Source of the DNA: Diaporthe sp. PMI_573 | Taxonomy: Eukaryota > Ascomycota > Sordariomycetes > Diaporthales > Diaporthaceae | DNA: 64,000 nucleotides | Direction: 5' to 3' | Assembly (NCBI GenBank): GCA_021399435.1 | Contig: JAJTUP010000072.1 | Span: 186,001 to 250,000 of the forward strand | Part shown: positions 9,592 to 20,776 of the stretch, one piece after another | How positions within the stretch are numbered: position 1 is the stretch's first letter | Layout of the letters: the number at the start of each line of letters is the position of its first letter | The notes under the pieces: generated by a model | Seen by the model: only the letters and a program-made list of their open reading frames with translations | What the model was told of the DNA's origin: nothing | Database searches by the model: none | Translations under genes and position numbers: made by a program

Positions 9592-10200
9592 ATTGATCCC
9601 ACCAAGAATTGCTCGCTGATGGCTGGATGGTGAGGTTGATCTCGTCCTTGCGCTGTTTCAAAGACTTTGCCTCGCTTGTAATCGCGTTACCCCCCATGAA
9701 AAGAATGCCATGTGCGTTGACAAAGTTTACGTCGATAGATTGAAGTCGAGTCTGGGTCCCATTGATTATTTGATTGAACAATGTGAGGATGCTGTTTCTT
9801 GCGGACTTGAAGGGTATTGCGATTTTGTGGAATGCGGCCGGGCCTTTGTCATAGGGAATGTCAGCAACGGAGGCCTCCTCGTGACTAGCTGTCAAGCAGG
9901 CCAGACTCTGGTGGTTGTGGTGGGCAAGGCGATATCGCGCGTCCTTGTCAAACAGAGCGGCACCCTGAAGCCAAGTGAGGCTGAGCATTAGCAGCATCTC
10001 ATTCTCTAAACTTTGTCGCCGTCTTGCGCCCCGCGACAGGAGAGCCAACATCAGCCCCAGGATGAAATTCGCCGCAGCGACCCATTCCTCAGGAGGGCCT
10101 TTATTGCCTTCTGAGAGAAAGTGAGCGGTTCCTCTGGGCCCTGAAAAGCGAAATTACCCGACTCGTCAGGCATGTTGTCAAAGAAGAGCACGGGAAATTC
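9592..10200 (-). pseudogene. Unrecognised host gene truncated by hAT
   Basis: On the minus strand a convincing spliced frame reads EFPVLFFDNMPDES. A 47-nt intron (10157-10111, GTAATT...CTCAG) follows, then EGNKGPPEEWVAAANFILGL and about 150 further residues (LFNQIINGTQTRLQSIDVNF, then NAHGILFMGG). The frame then runs into the hAT terminus at 9591. The upstream part meets a stop near 10230. I do not recognise the family. The composition (mixed hydrophobic and charged residues, no low complexity) looks like a real folded protein. Both ends appear lost. Confidence 0.4.
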
Positions 10201-10329
10201 CCGCTTTGTCTCCTGGCCGCTCCAACTTCAAATCCGTTTTCCCAGCCCATGATGACAGACTTCATGCTGCGAGAGCCTGTTCCCCTTGCCTTTCTCCACC
10301 AAGCAGATGCGCCTTATAGCGCGCCAGTG

Positions 10330-12281
10330 TCACTGATTGGCGGTGTTGCTTCTCATCTGGACCTTTAGCTGATCAAATCGCTCGTAGCTATCGCGGGGAA
10401 CCCTCGTATCATGCCTATCCCGTTCCACTTCAGGTATACCCAGAGGGATACTTGTAGATGTTGCTCTCTCAACTGCTCGGAGAGCATTTTCACTCTGTAA
10501 GAGCTGTTGATCAGACGCAGCAGCGCTGACCACGGGGTTTGCATCTTGCTTCATGGTACTACTCTGCCCAGTGCTCGACGCCGATGAGTCGTGATCATGA
10601 GCAGGGGGTCTACCGGAAGCGCGTAGGTCCTGATCCTCACTTTCAGTTCCGGAAGTATCCTCTTTATTCGAACGTGATGCTGATCCTGAGGGAATGACGA
10701 TACAGTCGGGTTCATTTCGGTTAGAGCCAAAATTATCGATTAGATAGGGACCTCTCTTGTCGCCAAGGTCGCTATGCGGCTCGGGCTGAGCGGCAGCAAC
10801 TTGACGCTCCATGTCGTGGGGCTTTGCTTGTACTTTCCTGAAGTTTTGCTGTTGACTATTTCCATCATTCGACAAACTGGACAGCTCTGCTCTGACTGAT
10901 TGATTGCTTGTCTTATTTGTTGGCTTCAAGATCTTGTACCCATTCTTCAACGCTTCGTCGAACACAGTGTTGTTCTGGTTTGCAAGATCCGCTGTGCAAT
11001 TCTCCACGAGGAAGCCACAATTCTGAATGGCAAGATGGTGTGTCTTCTCCAATCTACCATGCTGAGGGCTGTGCAAGTGTTTGGCAGCGCCATGCAAGGG
11101 ATTCCCAAGCCCAAAATGCATTTTATGCTGATCACACTTGACGATGTACCAATTACCGGAACCTTCCTTATACTCGAAGATCTTGTGCTTGAATTTGGCC
11201 TCTCCTTGTTGATAAACCTCCTCGAAGGTCACGACACGATGTGTTGCTTTTCCCTGGGCTAGATCTGGTCGTGAGGATGTGCTGTGTTGCTGTTCCGCCG
11301 AGGTCTGCTGCGCCACTGCAGCTGATGCTGCCATGCGTCGGCGTTTCGGCACAGCCATGGTGCTTTCAGCTGGTAACTCAAAAGCCCTCCTTTTTACGTT
11401 CTGGCAGGATTGAGTTGCCGAAGAAGGCGTTTGGTCTTGTGCATTGCCCATGGGTTCATCAGGTATCGACGGTGGACGCGGAGGTCGAGCAGAGTATGAT
11501 GATTCAGGTGGGTTTGACGGCTTTCCTTGCCCCTGCAACACAGGTTTGGACAGCGCCGATGTGATATAATCCTTCTTATGCATGTCTGCTAACGGGGTTG
11601 GATCCTGGGGCGGGATCTCTCCGGACATTGACGTTTGGAGAGGGGAAGCTTGTGGCGTCGTTGCTGTAAGCAAAAGTGTTTGAGGCGTGGGCGCTTGAAC
11701 GTCTGCGCCGGGTCGTGTGGCCTCGATAGACCGGGTCGCATTGAAGTAGTGTGGTCGAGGCGTCTGATGCAATCTGGCTGGCAAAACGGATTGGTCTATA
11801 GTGGTGATCTGTTTATTGTCGTTGGTTAGCATTGATGGTATGAACTATCTACTCGTAAGCTTACCGCGATGGTAGATGAGGTCGATACCGTCTCCTCGAG
11901 CTCGGAGCCAAGGGTTGTATTTTGCTCAGCGGCCGAACCGGTAATCAATCGTCGGACCTTGTTAAGCAAATTCGCTTCTGCCTTTGTTTTCGTCCCTTCA
12001 TATTCGCGATGTAGTTCGTTCTTTCTCAGGTGAAGGTCTACTTGTTTCGCGACTGCTAATCTGAAGGTCTGAGCCAAGTCCGAAACAAATTGGTCTTCCT
12101 CGTGGCGCAGTTGTGCATCAAGTTCCGCCTTCTTAGCTTCGTAGTCGTTGTCCAGGAGCATGCGATCCGTTGTGTGCTGTTCCTTCAACTGCTCGAACTG
12201 CGACTTCTGCGGGTCTAGTACATCATTCGTTGGGTCCGCGGCAGATGGCCTGGCTGGCGGAGATTCCAAATTCCGATCCAT
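10330..12281 (-). CDS. Hypothetical protein with coiled-coil N-terminus (631 aa, two exons)
   Basis: ATG 12281 opens exon 1 (12281-11865). A 56-nt intron (11864-11809, GTAAGC...GCTAACC...AACAG) joins in phase to exon 2 (11808-10330). Residues about 25-110 are charged and heptad-like (FEQLKEQHTTDRMLLDNDYE, KKAELDAQLRHEEDQF), predicting a coiled coil. The middle is Pro/Ser/Gln-rich and disordered with a basic KRRRMAA stretch, a possible nuclear signal. A compact domain around residues 325-420 contains NWYIVKCDQHKMHFG, HGAAKHLHSPQHG and THHLAIQNCG, a Cys/His-rich pattern that I know only from uncharacterised fungal proteins. The tail is Ser/acidic. Intact; role unknown, possibly chromatin or transcription related. 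Confidence 0.75.
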
Positions 12282-12419
12282 CTTGTGTTGGGAGTCTGGG
12301 AAGCATAAGTGCCGGGTGAGTGTGGCGAGTGACTCCTTTCGTCCATGGAAGACGCGAAGTGAATTGAGGTCACGTGCGGATAAACGGCGCTAACCCGATT
12401 AACGTCTGCCTTGGTGTCT

Positions 12420-13215
12420 CTACCCCGCTTACTTCCCTGCGGGAGAAAACCTCTCACTTGTGACATTGAGCAGGACGCATTTGAGTTTTATGACCCCATG
12501 CAAAAACTGGTTCTGCCTATTGAGGAAATAAAAGTTATCGGTGGAATGATTTGCCTCGATGCGAAAATGAGAAACTTATATGGTAAGTATCACCCTAGTG
12601 CCAGTGCATCCGCCGGCCCTGCCCAATTCGACCGCTATTCAAGTGTTTTAACAAAGTACGGTACGATAACGTGGTCAAATGTACTATACATACAGTACCG
12701 TTTCTCCTTATATATGTCTCAAGGAGACCGGTTCTCACCTATCAGAGCATGGCCCCTCGACGCTGTTCTTACAGTTTGATTGCCTTTGACGCTTCAAATA
12801 TTTCATTTTCGTAGTATCCGATGTACGGTGCTTCGATGGATTCCCGTAAATCGGTGTCTCCGTCTGCCCTTCGTAAAGGTCATGTATACTGCGTTTGGAG
12901 TTTTGCCAGGTGTGCTGAACGGTGGTTTACAGAGGAGATTGCAAGAAATTCGAATTCGCAAGACCTTGGATCAGTCAGCCGGCGGCGACAACCATCCCGA
13001 GCAGCGAAGGACAAGTTTAAGAACGTTGACTACACCCTGATTACCACCATGCTAGACCCGGCCATCACAACCGCAATTGCCTCGAGCATTGTCGATGTAA
13101 AGAGCGTTTTCGGTTCGAAGAACAGTACTGAGCAGGGGATAAAGAGTCCTGATGTTGCCCTGACGCATTTTCGAACACTGTTGAGCAGGCTTATCTGGAC
13201 TAAAAGCGAGCCGTG
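12420..13215 (+). other. Decayed DNA with short open frames
   Basis: Two plus-strand frames (12411-12779 and 12821-13213) have mixed composition (for example VDYTLITTMLDPAITTAIAS) but no recognisable domain, start or splice structure. They may be remnants of the gene whose tail follows at 13216. Confidence 0.25.
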
Positions 13216-13697
13216 GGAAAGAATCATGTCGACAAGCGTATTGACGTTCTCTCAACCGCATTACAGGCTGGGATGACCATCTTCGACCTAGAGCCCCTCG
13301 AACTCGCCTATGCTCCGCCCTTTGGATCTGCCAAAGATCCCATTAACATGGCCGGCTTTGTCGGTAGCAATGTGCTACGTGGTTACGTAGAATCGTTCAC
13401 GCAGAAGACCTGATCAAGGCAGAGAGTTTGGCACAAGTGCAGGTTCTAGACGTCCGCTCCTCTGCGGAGTTTAGTCAAGGCCATGTTCCGTCGGCAGTGA
13501 ATATTCCAGTCGACACTATTCGGAGCAAGATTTCACTGCTGGATAAAAGCCGTCGCGTAATTGTGTACTGCCAGGTGGAATACCGTGGGTATTTGGCGTA
13601 TAGGATCTTGAAACAAAGTGGCTTCAATGTAGCCAACCTAGACGGAAGATTCCGGGCAATCGTAGAAGGTGGTTTTAGGACGCTGCAGACCATGTGA
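13216..13697 (+). pseudogene. CoA-disulfide reductase/NADH oxidase-type flavoenzyme, C-terminal relic with rhodanese domain
   Basis: The first frame reads KRIDVLSTALQAGMTIFDLE, then ELAYAPPFGSAKDPINMAGF. This is the dimerisation segment of pyridine-nucleotide disulfide oxidoreductases of the CoA-disulfide-reductase type. After a frameshift around 13411 the next frame gives a rhodanese domain (LDVRSSAEFSQGHVPSAVNI, then VIVYCQVEYRGYLAYRILKQ). The CQVEYRG loop holds the usual Cys. The N-terminal FAD- and NAD-binding two thirds are absent. This architecture is chiefly bacterial, with scattered fungal homologues, so horizontal origin is possible. It is truncated and frameshifted, so non-functional. 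Confidence 0.7.
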
Positions 13698-14683
13698 ACA
13701 TGGCTCAAAAAGTGGTTATCAAGTACGTCTATTCATGGTGTTCTACTACCCAAGGGTACATGGAAAGACACGACCTCCGACGCATCATAATAGTACTTAA
13801 GTATAATACCATGTAAATGAAGTTGCGGCGTTCATGCAGGTCACAAGGGCATTTGACTGGTGAAGCTTGTAGGTGATAAAATTATAACTGGATTTCAGAG
13901 CCCGTCTTAAAGATTTCTAAAACCTAGTCTGAGTCAGGAGGCAACTTAGGCCACACTTTATAATTAATAACATTTTCCCACCTTAGGATATTATCTACTA
14001 TATATTCTTATTACAACTGGCAGTTCTTCGTCTGTGTATTTCTACCTTAGCGACCACGAAAAAGAAAATCAAAAGAGAAGAGGTGCCTCTACCTTCAGCA
14101 GTATTTAAAAGGTGTAGATTACCGATACCTTTCCGGCATCTGTGTTCGTGTTCTATTCTAGAGCCGGCCTAAGACTTTAGGAAAGGAGAAATTACCACCT
14201 ACTACCCAGCCGCCTGCCTCCTTTATGCGGCCTCAACATTAGCCGCCTGCTCCTTTATCCATTTTGCCTTCTGCTCCTCCCATTCAGAACGGACCGGGCA
14301 CATCTATGCCAAGGCAAGAGTCCAGTAATAGCCGAGGAGCATCTGGACACGCACGAAATAAGCGACCGATACAGGAGTGCAGATTAGAAGGGAAGGTAAA
14401 AAAATGGTAAAGATTTATTCTTCGAGGACCTATTTAATCAATTGTACTGTCTTTATCTTTATATAAGGCATTGCCCTCAGGCTGAATCAGAATTAAGTTA
14501 TTGGAATTTTGGTCGGATCGGAAGCATGCGTTGGCCCCAATCTGCGCAGGATTAATCAAAAGTACACCTAACGGCTTTGAGATTATCCTTAAAAATGTTA
14601 CGTTTGGAGTTGAATTGGGCAAGTATAACTTTGAAGGTAGGCGGCCAGAAAGAGCGAGTACGCTAGGGAAGGCAGACGCTGGG
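13698..14683. other. AT-rich intergenic DNA
   Basis: Only short frames occur. I see no domain content, terminal repeats or RNA gene. AT-rich stretches around 13790-14050 resemble decayed repeat DNA. Confidence 0.3.
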
Positions 14684-15014
14684 TAGAACGTGAGACAAAC
14701 GTCGAAACATGTTGTTAAAGGATAAAATATTTGCCCATGTTTCAGTGCAACCGACGGAAAGCTGAAAATACGGACCGAAATAAGCAAAGCGACCGTTGAA
14801 GAAACTCTTCAGCGAGCACCTTTTAGTTCCGAGGATGTATTTGTTGGTCCAAGCTAACTTGGTTAGTGTGTTTCCTAATTTAAGAATCCTTATCCACAAA
14901 GGTAATAAAATAGAAACTCGACGATGCAGACTTGATATTATTGGATGGTGAGATAGCCTTTATATTCCAATCTCAAAACATAAATGCAATTCTATATTTT
15001 GTGTTGGGGTTTGA
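14684..15014 (-). repeat. 331-bp dispersed repeat, copy A
   Basis: It is almost perfectly the reverse complement of 37238-37568. Both copies are 331 bp and both start or stop abruptly against unrelated flanks (outer ends TAGAAC... and ...GTTTGA). Each contains the same 66-residue open segment (WIRILKLGNTLTKLAWTNKY...). No terminal inverted repeats or target duplication are evident. It may be a solo LTR or MITE-like fragment. Confidence 0.8.
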
Positions 15015-16099
15015 GCGTTGGAAGTCTTCTCATTCTATATATCTATTGGAGATGGCGCAAAAGTGAAACCGAAACTCAGCTTACGCAGATATTATTAAAA
15101 ATGCTGTGAATGATCCAGAAAATAATTTACGAAGAACGACGGCAAGAAATGAGATCGGCGAAGGCGCCCTGGTCAGCAAACAGAAGTCTATAAAATCATA
15201 AGGATTCCTCAGCCGTATATCCCGTTTCTCGTTCAGCGCATGCCAGAGCATTCCAGGCCGAGGCTTTCCTCCTTAGCTTCTACTATCTCTTGCCACACCA
15301 ACAGAGTTCCAGCACCGATTGCGGGCGGGCACTTTGGTCGCAATGGGCTGGCTGCTGGCTGCAGGCGGAGGGCCGCCCTCGAATCTGGGTGGCATCAGAT
15401 ACGTGATGGACTGCACGGTCAGGTTAACGCACGGCTTGCGCTTGGATGACGGGTACGCCAACGTTGACGATGAGCTTCTGCCTATTGGCGGGCGTGAATT
15501 AAAAACGATCTGGCGGATTCAAGTACTTCAGGCTTGCAGACCGCGAAAGGCCCCTCGTGTTCCGAAAATAGTGTAATTAAATTACACATAGACTGTAAGG
15601 GTGTTGGTATTTTATCATACGGATCAAACCTCTAGCAGTAACCTTGCCGGCCTATTTCTTCTGTCTTTCCAAGTACCGTACTTTTTCTTAGTGCTATACT
15701 TATAAGTCATCTATAGTCTGTTTAAACTAAATTTAGAATCAAATTTCTATTCTAGGAGAGTACCTGTAAAGATGGTAAAAAGAATAGCCTAATTTCTCTA
15801 TCTCGCTTGCTCTAACTGTTTCGGACGAGCTGACGCCTCTGCTGCCTCTTGCCCATCACGAGGCCAGTGCCTGATCGAACCCTAAGCCTAATCTAACCCT
15901 GCTCCACTCGCCACTTGCGAACCCCATGGTCATCAAAGCGCATCACTGCCGGAGGCGAAAGCGAGTCGGTAGCGAGGGGTTGCCTGAAAACCGAGGCTAG
16001 CCTCACGCGACGACGGGAGAGGACAAGGATGCACTTTGTGCGGGCCTTTGAGAGTACCTCCCAAAGCTCAAAGACCCGCACCAAGTAAGCTACGGGTCG
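15015..16099. other. Intergenic; no supported gene
   Basis: Several open frames of 60-85 codons lie at 15240-15576 and 15893-16084. None shows a recognisable motif or splice pattern. Confidence 0.3.
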
Positions 16100-16243
16100 T
16101 CTTGAACTGTCTCCATTCGGCTTACAGAAGGACTTTCTGTATGCAAATTCGTCCTACTACCGCGACTAACTTTCCAATGTGGGCGACGCTAAGTACGTCG
16201 AGCGATTGCCCAACTACGCTATCAAAGTGTCCGGCATGACCTG
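16100..16243 (+). pseudogene. BTB/POZ domain relic
   Basis: The plus strand reads LSPFGLQKDFLYANSSYYRD, a stop, then LSNVGDAKYVERLPNYAIKV. The order matches the fungal BTB core seen again at 34464-34820 (IPFGLQKNFLCAKSSYYREK, then VDDVEYVERLPNCPVEVF). It has an in-frame stop and no continuation. Confidence 0.6.
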
Positions 16244-16411
16244 CTTCCCATGCTACTGGCGGCCGTCAGCAAGAATTTCATTGGCATCATTCTCATTCCT
16301 ATCGTTGGTAAATGCCGCAGAGCACGTCACGGCCTACGTCGTGGCTATCAAGAATAAAACGGATTTGGTACGTTTCGATGTGGTTAACACCGTACCCCAT
16401 GAATGATGAGA

Positions 16412-16529
16412 CTAACTGTTTGACATTCTCAACTGCTTGACGAATTGCTCAAATCGTCCCCTGGTGAGAACCTTGGTGAGCCTGTCGGCAGGCATCTGAT
16501 CAGTTGGTAGATATTTAACGAAGAACCTC
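16412..16529 (-). pseudogene. Ty1/copia polyprotein tail (RNase H end), relic
   Basis: The minus strand reads RFFVKYLPTDQMPADRLTKV, then LTRGRFEQFVKQLRM, ending in TAG at 16412. This is the characteristic last segment of Ty1/copia RNase H (KYIPTxxMPADxLTKxL...FVxxLGM). Nothing upstream is preserved. A TGTTAACCAC sequence about 40 bp downstream could be an LTR start but cannot be confirmed. Confidence 0.7.
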
Positions 16530-17397
16530 CCCTAATTGTATATACCGCCTCTAAATTCTCAACGTTTATATATAGTATTTCTATATTCTCAATCAATCAA
16601 TACAGAAGGACTGAACGACATCTATGTATCTCTACGTTCTAACTGGACTATTGCTTTAATGCTGTAGTATTGTAGGGGTACTGGAATTGGGCTAGATAAC
16701 TGGCTTACCCTCGTCCCTCTATAAATTATCGAGGAAATTAACAGTCATCCTTAATAACTGTATCTCTGATTAGCTAATAACGATTGGTGGCTTGTAGACC
16801 TCGGCATGGAATCCTATTCTTTGTCTTCGGGACGGTGTCTTAGAATGGGACTAAAGGGCCCGGGTTCGGATTTATCTATTTCGCTTAAAGTTTGCCGGGA
16901 GGGTAGTTGATTTGGGGACATCGTACGAGGTTCCCAATATCCCCGAGTTCTTTTAGCCCTTTCTCTATAAATAATATATCTAACACTGGGAGTAAATCTA
17001 ATTTACATAATTATTTAAGTTATTAGCAGGAATCAAGTATTAGATTAGATTTCACCTTTTTAGCCATCGCGATTGCGGTTCTTGAAACCTTAATTAAGCT
17101 TGGATTGCAAAAGCACAGCTTTATCCTCAGAATTAGCAACCGTACCTTCTCACCAGTACTCATTTATTAGGTAGAAATCTCCCACAGGCACTACTCTATG
17201 GAGTCTGTCATTACTTATGAATAGCCTGTAAAACGGGAGAGAGGATCCATGAGCACCGCCAACATTGTGCTGTCAATTGGAGCCAATTATCGTTCGCCGC
17301 CTGGAGGTCCACCGAGAATTCCCTGAGGATTCCAAGGCTAATAGATTATAAAGTACTGCGACTATTAGAGGCGTATTTCTAAAGTCATTCTGTTGAT
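16530..17397. other. AT-rich intergenic DNA
   Basis: No coding frame, repeat end or RNA gene could be supported here. It contains low-complexity AT tracts typical of decayed transposon DNA. Confidence 0.3.
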
Positions 17398-17928
17398 CTA
17401 TAGCCTTTGTACAATCAGTCCGTATGTTGGGGCCACATAATCATCAGGAAAGCCGTGTGGAAAGTAAAATTTGGCTGCTTCTGGACTTAGTGAGTCCTGC
17501 GTGCCTCGAAGGTTCTTAAACCATCTCATGCTGGATAGAGAAATTTCAAGAGGATCCCAAAATTCCAGGTCTTCTTCAACTATCCATTTTCCAATATCTA
17601 CCATCTTAAAAACGTCAACATCAAAGGCACTCTCATCAATCACAGAAAATGAGCCATCTTTTCGATGCTGCTTCTCAGGAGGTAGCAGCATGTCGCGCGA
17701 TCGAGAGGCTTCGCATTCTCTCTGACAATAGTGTATGTTGTCTTGCTTGAATTCGTGTTCCTCTGAAATAGTGATCGAGGGAGAAAATGATGCCGAGATT
17801 TTTGAAGCTTTCAATTTGCCGACAGCGCGGTGCATCGCTCTATGAACCAGTTCTTTGAGATATGCAGTCTTTGATTTAGCGTCCTTGGTGTTATCCACGA
17901 AGGTAACTGTCCTGTCAAGCTTGGCCAT
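17398..17928 (-). CDS. Hypothetical protein (176 aa)
   Basis: The frame starts at ATG 17928 (MAKLDRTVTF) and ends at TAG 17398. The protein is soluble and charged, with an N-terminal helix rich in Lys (AKSKTAYLKELVHRAMHRAV) and an aromatic, acidic C-terminal half (DIGKWIVEEDLEFWDPLEIS, then SLSPEAAKFYFPHGFPDDYV). No signal peptide or membrane span is seen. A TATA-like CTATTTATATAA lies about 115 bp upstream on the same strand, supporting a real promoter. I do not recognise the family. An upstream exon is possible, since CACCACAG just before the frame resembles an acceptor. Confidence 0.5.
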   Translation of the reverse strand: MAKLDRTVTFVDNTKDAKSKTAYLKELVHRAMHRAVGKLKASKISASFSPSITISEEHEFKQDNIHYCQRECEASRSRDMLLPPEKQHRKDGSFSVIDESAFDVDVFKMVDIGKWIVEEDLEFWDPLEISLSSMRWFKNLRGTQDSLSPEAAKFYFPHGFPDDYVAPTYGLIVQRL

Positions 17929-18539
17929 TTCCTCAGAGTACACTGTGGTGGATTAAATTGGTAGACAAATTACCCTGCCGCTTGTGTTGCTAGGAATCAT
18001 ATCAAAAGGGGTAGGCGCTTCACTCGATTGTAGGCTGGGTGAATTATATAAATAGTTGGCCAACTAAAATAATCCCATGCATTTTAATGAGTGTCCTTGA
18101 CCCTGCGATTCGTTCTAGAATATTGAATTAAGAAAACTAAGTTTAGGTTGCGTAGAGTAGTAGACTGGGCACATTGCCTATGTATGCAAATTCGGACATA
18201 CATCTAAGATATTTTAAGAAGGAAACTGGACTCCGTGGCGAAATGGTTTTGCTGTTTGCTCTGTTTCAGAAATTTGACATGACTGCTATATTAGACAGGG
18301 CAGCCCACAGTTCTCTCTTTCCACCCAGGTACTGCAAATCTCTATATTTCGATAGGCCTTTTCACGGCGGGTATTTTTGCTTTTGGTTCTAATGTGAAGA
18401 AAAAGGTAATTCACCTAAATCGATACGTAATGACAAACGCCTTGGTCTATACGCAGCTCTGCGAGGGCCCTTAGCAAGTAGAAACCAATGGAAGAACGTA
18501 CTTCTGTTCATGGTTCGATTGCGTAAATTGATTTATATA

Positions 18540-18627
18540 ACGTGGTTGGACAGTCAGCCGCGCAGGACACATGCCCGCGCACTTTTGCTAACTCCGCCAA
18601 CTTTAGCCAGCCCTGGTACCCACCTAG
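18540..18627 (+). repeat. Left 88-bp inverted repeat of pogo/Fot1 element
   Basis: It pairs with 20777-20864, with a single T/C mismatch near the inner end (CCCTGGTACC against CCCTGGCACC). This is long for Fot1-like elements, which usually have repeats of 25-80 bp. Confidence 0.9.
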
Positions 18628-18859
18628 GGCAAAGGAATTAATGAAAGTTGGCACCAATTGGTGCCAACTGATTTAAATTCCTTATTTCTAATCAATTTAG
18701 TCAATTTGGAGGCATGGTGGGGTTGCAGTGCTAGTCTGAAAACTTAAAGTTTTGGTGAGCGGGTTTGTTTTTGGTGCGAATCGCGTCCCCATTTTTCGCG
18801 TCAGTCTCGCATCACTCTACCTACTTAAATATTCAACACGCTAGAAATCAACATCCACA

Positions 18860-20542
18860 ATGCCAATCTACTCGAAAGAAGATAAAATCAAACTATCACT
18901 TCAAGCAATCGAGAATTCTAAAAAAAACCAAAAGAAACCCTTGAGTAGACGTCAGGCTGCTCGGATCTTTCATATCCCTGAATCTACTCTACGTGACAGG
19001 ATGAACAACCGACCCCGGCGTGAAGAATCACGCGTCGAGAAGCATAAACTTGACCCAATTGAAGAGCAAACACTTGTTCAATATATCATTGAGCAAGATG
19101 CACGAGGATTCCCAATGCGACTTTCTGGTGTGGAAGATATGGCCAACCTCCTGCTGGCGTCGCGTGATGGCAAGCCTGTTGGCACCAGATGGGCACGACG
19201 CTTTGTGGATGCACAACCAAGCTTGAAAACAAGATTCTCTCGGCCTTACGACTACCAGAGGGCCCTCTGCGAAGATCCTGAGGTCATTGGAAACTGGTTC
19301 CGACTACTTCGCAACATGATGGCCAAGTATGGGATCACAGATGACGATCTCTACAACTTCGACGAAACTGGCTTCATGATGGGCCAGATAACCTCAACCC
19401 TGGTTGTTACACGCTCTGATCGGCATGGAAAGGCTAAATCTATACAGCCTGGAAACCGTGAATGGGCAACAGCTATTGAATGCATCAATGCAAAGGGCTG
19501 GTGTATCCCGCCATTCGTCATTGTCCAAGGCGCCTACCACCTTGCAAACTGGACCACAGAGTCGGGTTTTCCTGCCGATTGGGTAATCAAGCCTACTCCA
19601 AATGGATGGACGGATAACAAGACTGGTCTAGAATGGATTCAGCACTTTAATAAGCATACAATTAAGCGAACAATGGGCAAATACCGGATGCTCATCCTGG
19701 ATGGACACGAGAGCCATGTATCAGCAGAGTTCGAACAGTACTGCAAGGAAAACAACATTATCCCTATTAGCATGCCACCACATTCATCTCATCTACTCCA
19801 GCCATTGGATGTTGCATTATTTTCGCTATTGAAGCGTGCATACGGCGATGAGATCAACCTCTTCATCCGGGCCTCCATCAACCACATCACCAAGTCCGAG
19901 TTCTTCATTGCGTTTAAGGCAGCCCACGACAAGGTCTTTACGGAAGAAAACATGAAAGCTGGGTTCAGAGGGGCTGGAATTTCTCCATGGGACCCAGATT
20001 CTGTCATTTCCAAGCTGGATGTCCGCCTACAAACTCCAGTACAATCCCTCCCTGTGTCACCATCGAAATGGGAATCACAAACACCTTCCAATGCCCACCA
20101 GACTGTCCAGCAATCAAGTTTTATCAAGGGCAAGATCTCAGCCCATCAGGGCAGCTCCCCTACACCAATTATCCAGGCAATTGAGAAGTTTACAAAGGGT
20201 GCACAAGCAATGGCGCATCAGATTACTCTTTTGAATGATCGGGTCCGTACCCTTGAGAAGGCTAATATTGGGCTCGCCAAGCGCCGGAGGGCCAAAAGAA
20301 GTCGGGTCCAGCTTGGAGGGGCACTTAGTATTGAGGAATCTCAGGTGATAATTGAAGAAAAACAAAAGGGGAAGCGGCCGGCTGGTGAAATGGCTGGTGG
20401 TGCTGAGGAGGCGGACCGCGGCGGACCGAGCAAACGACGATGTGGCAACTGCGGCGAGACTGGGCATAACGCAAGAACTTGTGAGAAAGATGCAGAAGAG
20501 TCTAGTCAGTCAGATTCAGAGTGTATAATAGTACATTCTTAA
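18860..20542 (+). CDS. Pogo/Fot1-type transposase with C-terminal zinc knuckle (560 aa)
   Basis: It catalyses cut-and-paste transposition. The N-terminal 60 residues are a psq/pipsqueak-like helix-turn-helix (SRRQAARIFHIPESTLRDRM). Residues about 70-130 form a CENP-B-type HTH (EEQTLVQYIIEQDARGFPMR, then GTRWARRFVDAQP). The DDE_1 catalytic core has NFDETGF, LILDGHESH and QPLDVALF, giving the DD35D spacing typical of pogo/Fot1. The tail has a leucine/arginine coiled coil (AHQITLLNDRVRTLEKANIG) and a CCHC zinc knuckle, CGNCGETGHNARTC. ATG 18860 follows an ACATCCACA leader. No intron or disruption was found. It is the only gene in the element. Confidence 0.93.
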   Translation: MPIYSKEDKIKLSLQAIENSKKNQKKPLSRRQAARIFHIPESTLRDRMNNRPRREESRVEKHKLDPIEEQTLVQYIIEQDARGFPMRLSGVEDMANLLLASRDGKPVGTRWARRFVDAQPSLKTRFSRPYDYQRALCEDPEVIGNWFRLLRNMMAKYGITDDDLYNFDETGFMMGQITSTLVVTRSDRHGKAKSIQPGNREWATAIECINAKGWCIPPFVIVQGAYHLANWTTESGFPADWVIKPTPNGWTDNKTGLEWIQHFNKHTIKRTMGKYRMLILDGHESHVSAEFEQYCKENNIIPISMPPHSSHLLQPLDVALFSLLKRAYGDEINLFIRASINHITKSEFFIAFKAAHDKVFTEENMKAGFRGAGISPWDPDSVISKLDVRLQTPVQSLPVSPSKWESQTPSNAHQTVQQSSFIKGKISAHQGSSPTPIIQAIEKFTKGAQAMAHQITLLNDRVRTLEKANIGLAKRRRAKRSRVQLGGALSIEESQVIIEEKQKGKRPAGEMAGGAEEADRGGPSKRRCGNCGETGHNARTCEKDAEESSQSDSECIIVHS

Positions 20543-20776
20543 GCGGACCGCGTCGGACCGCCAAAATAGTTGATTTGGCTGGTGTAGATTGAGGTTGATT
20601 CTGCATGGTTGAAATGCTCCATTTTGGTGGGGAAGCCGATTTTCCCACCAAAAGTCGGCCACTTTAGACTGGCACTGCAGCCACGCTAACGTCTCTAAAT
20701 TGACTAAGTCGATTGAAATTGAGCAATTGAGACCAGTTGGCACCAATTGGTGCCAACTTTTATTGATTCTATTGCA

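Noticed and set aside
9710..9991. Plus-strand 93-codon frame
   Set aside because: It is antisense to the better-supported minus-strand gene fragment that has an intron and consistent composition.
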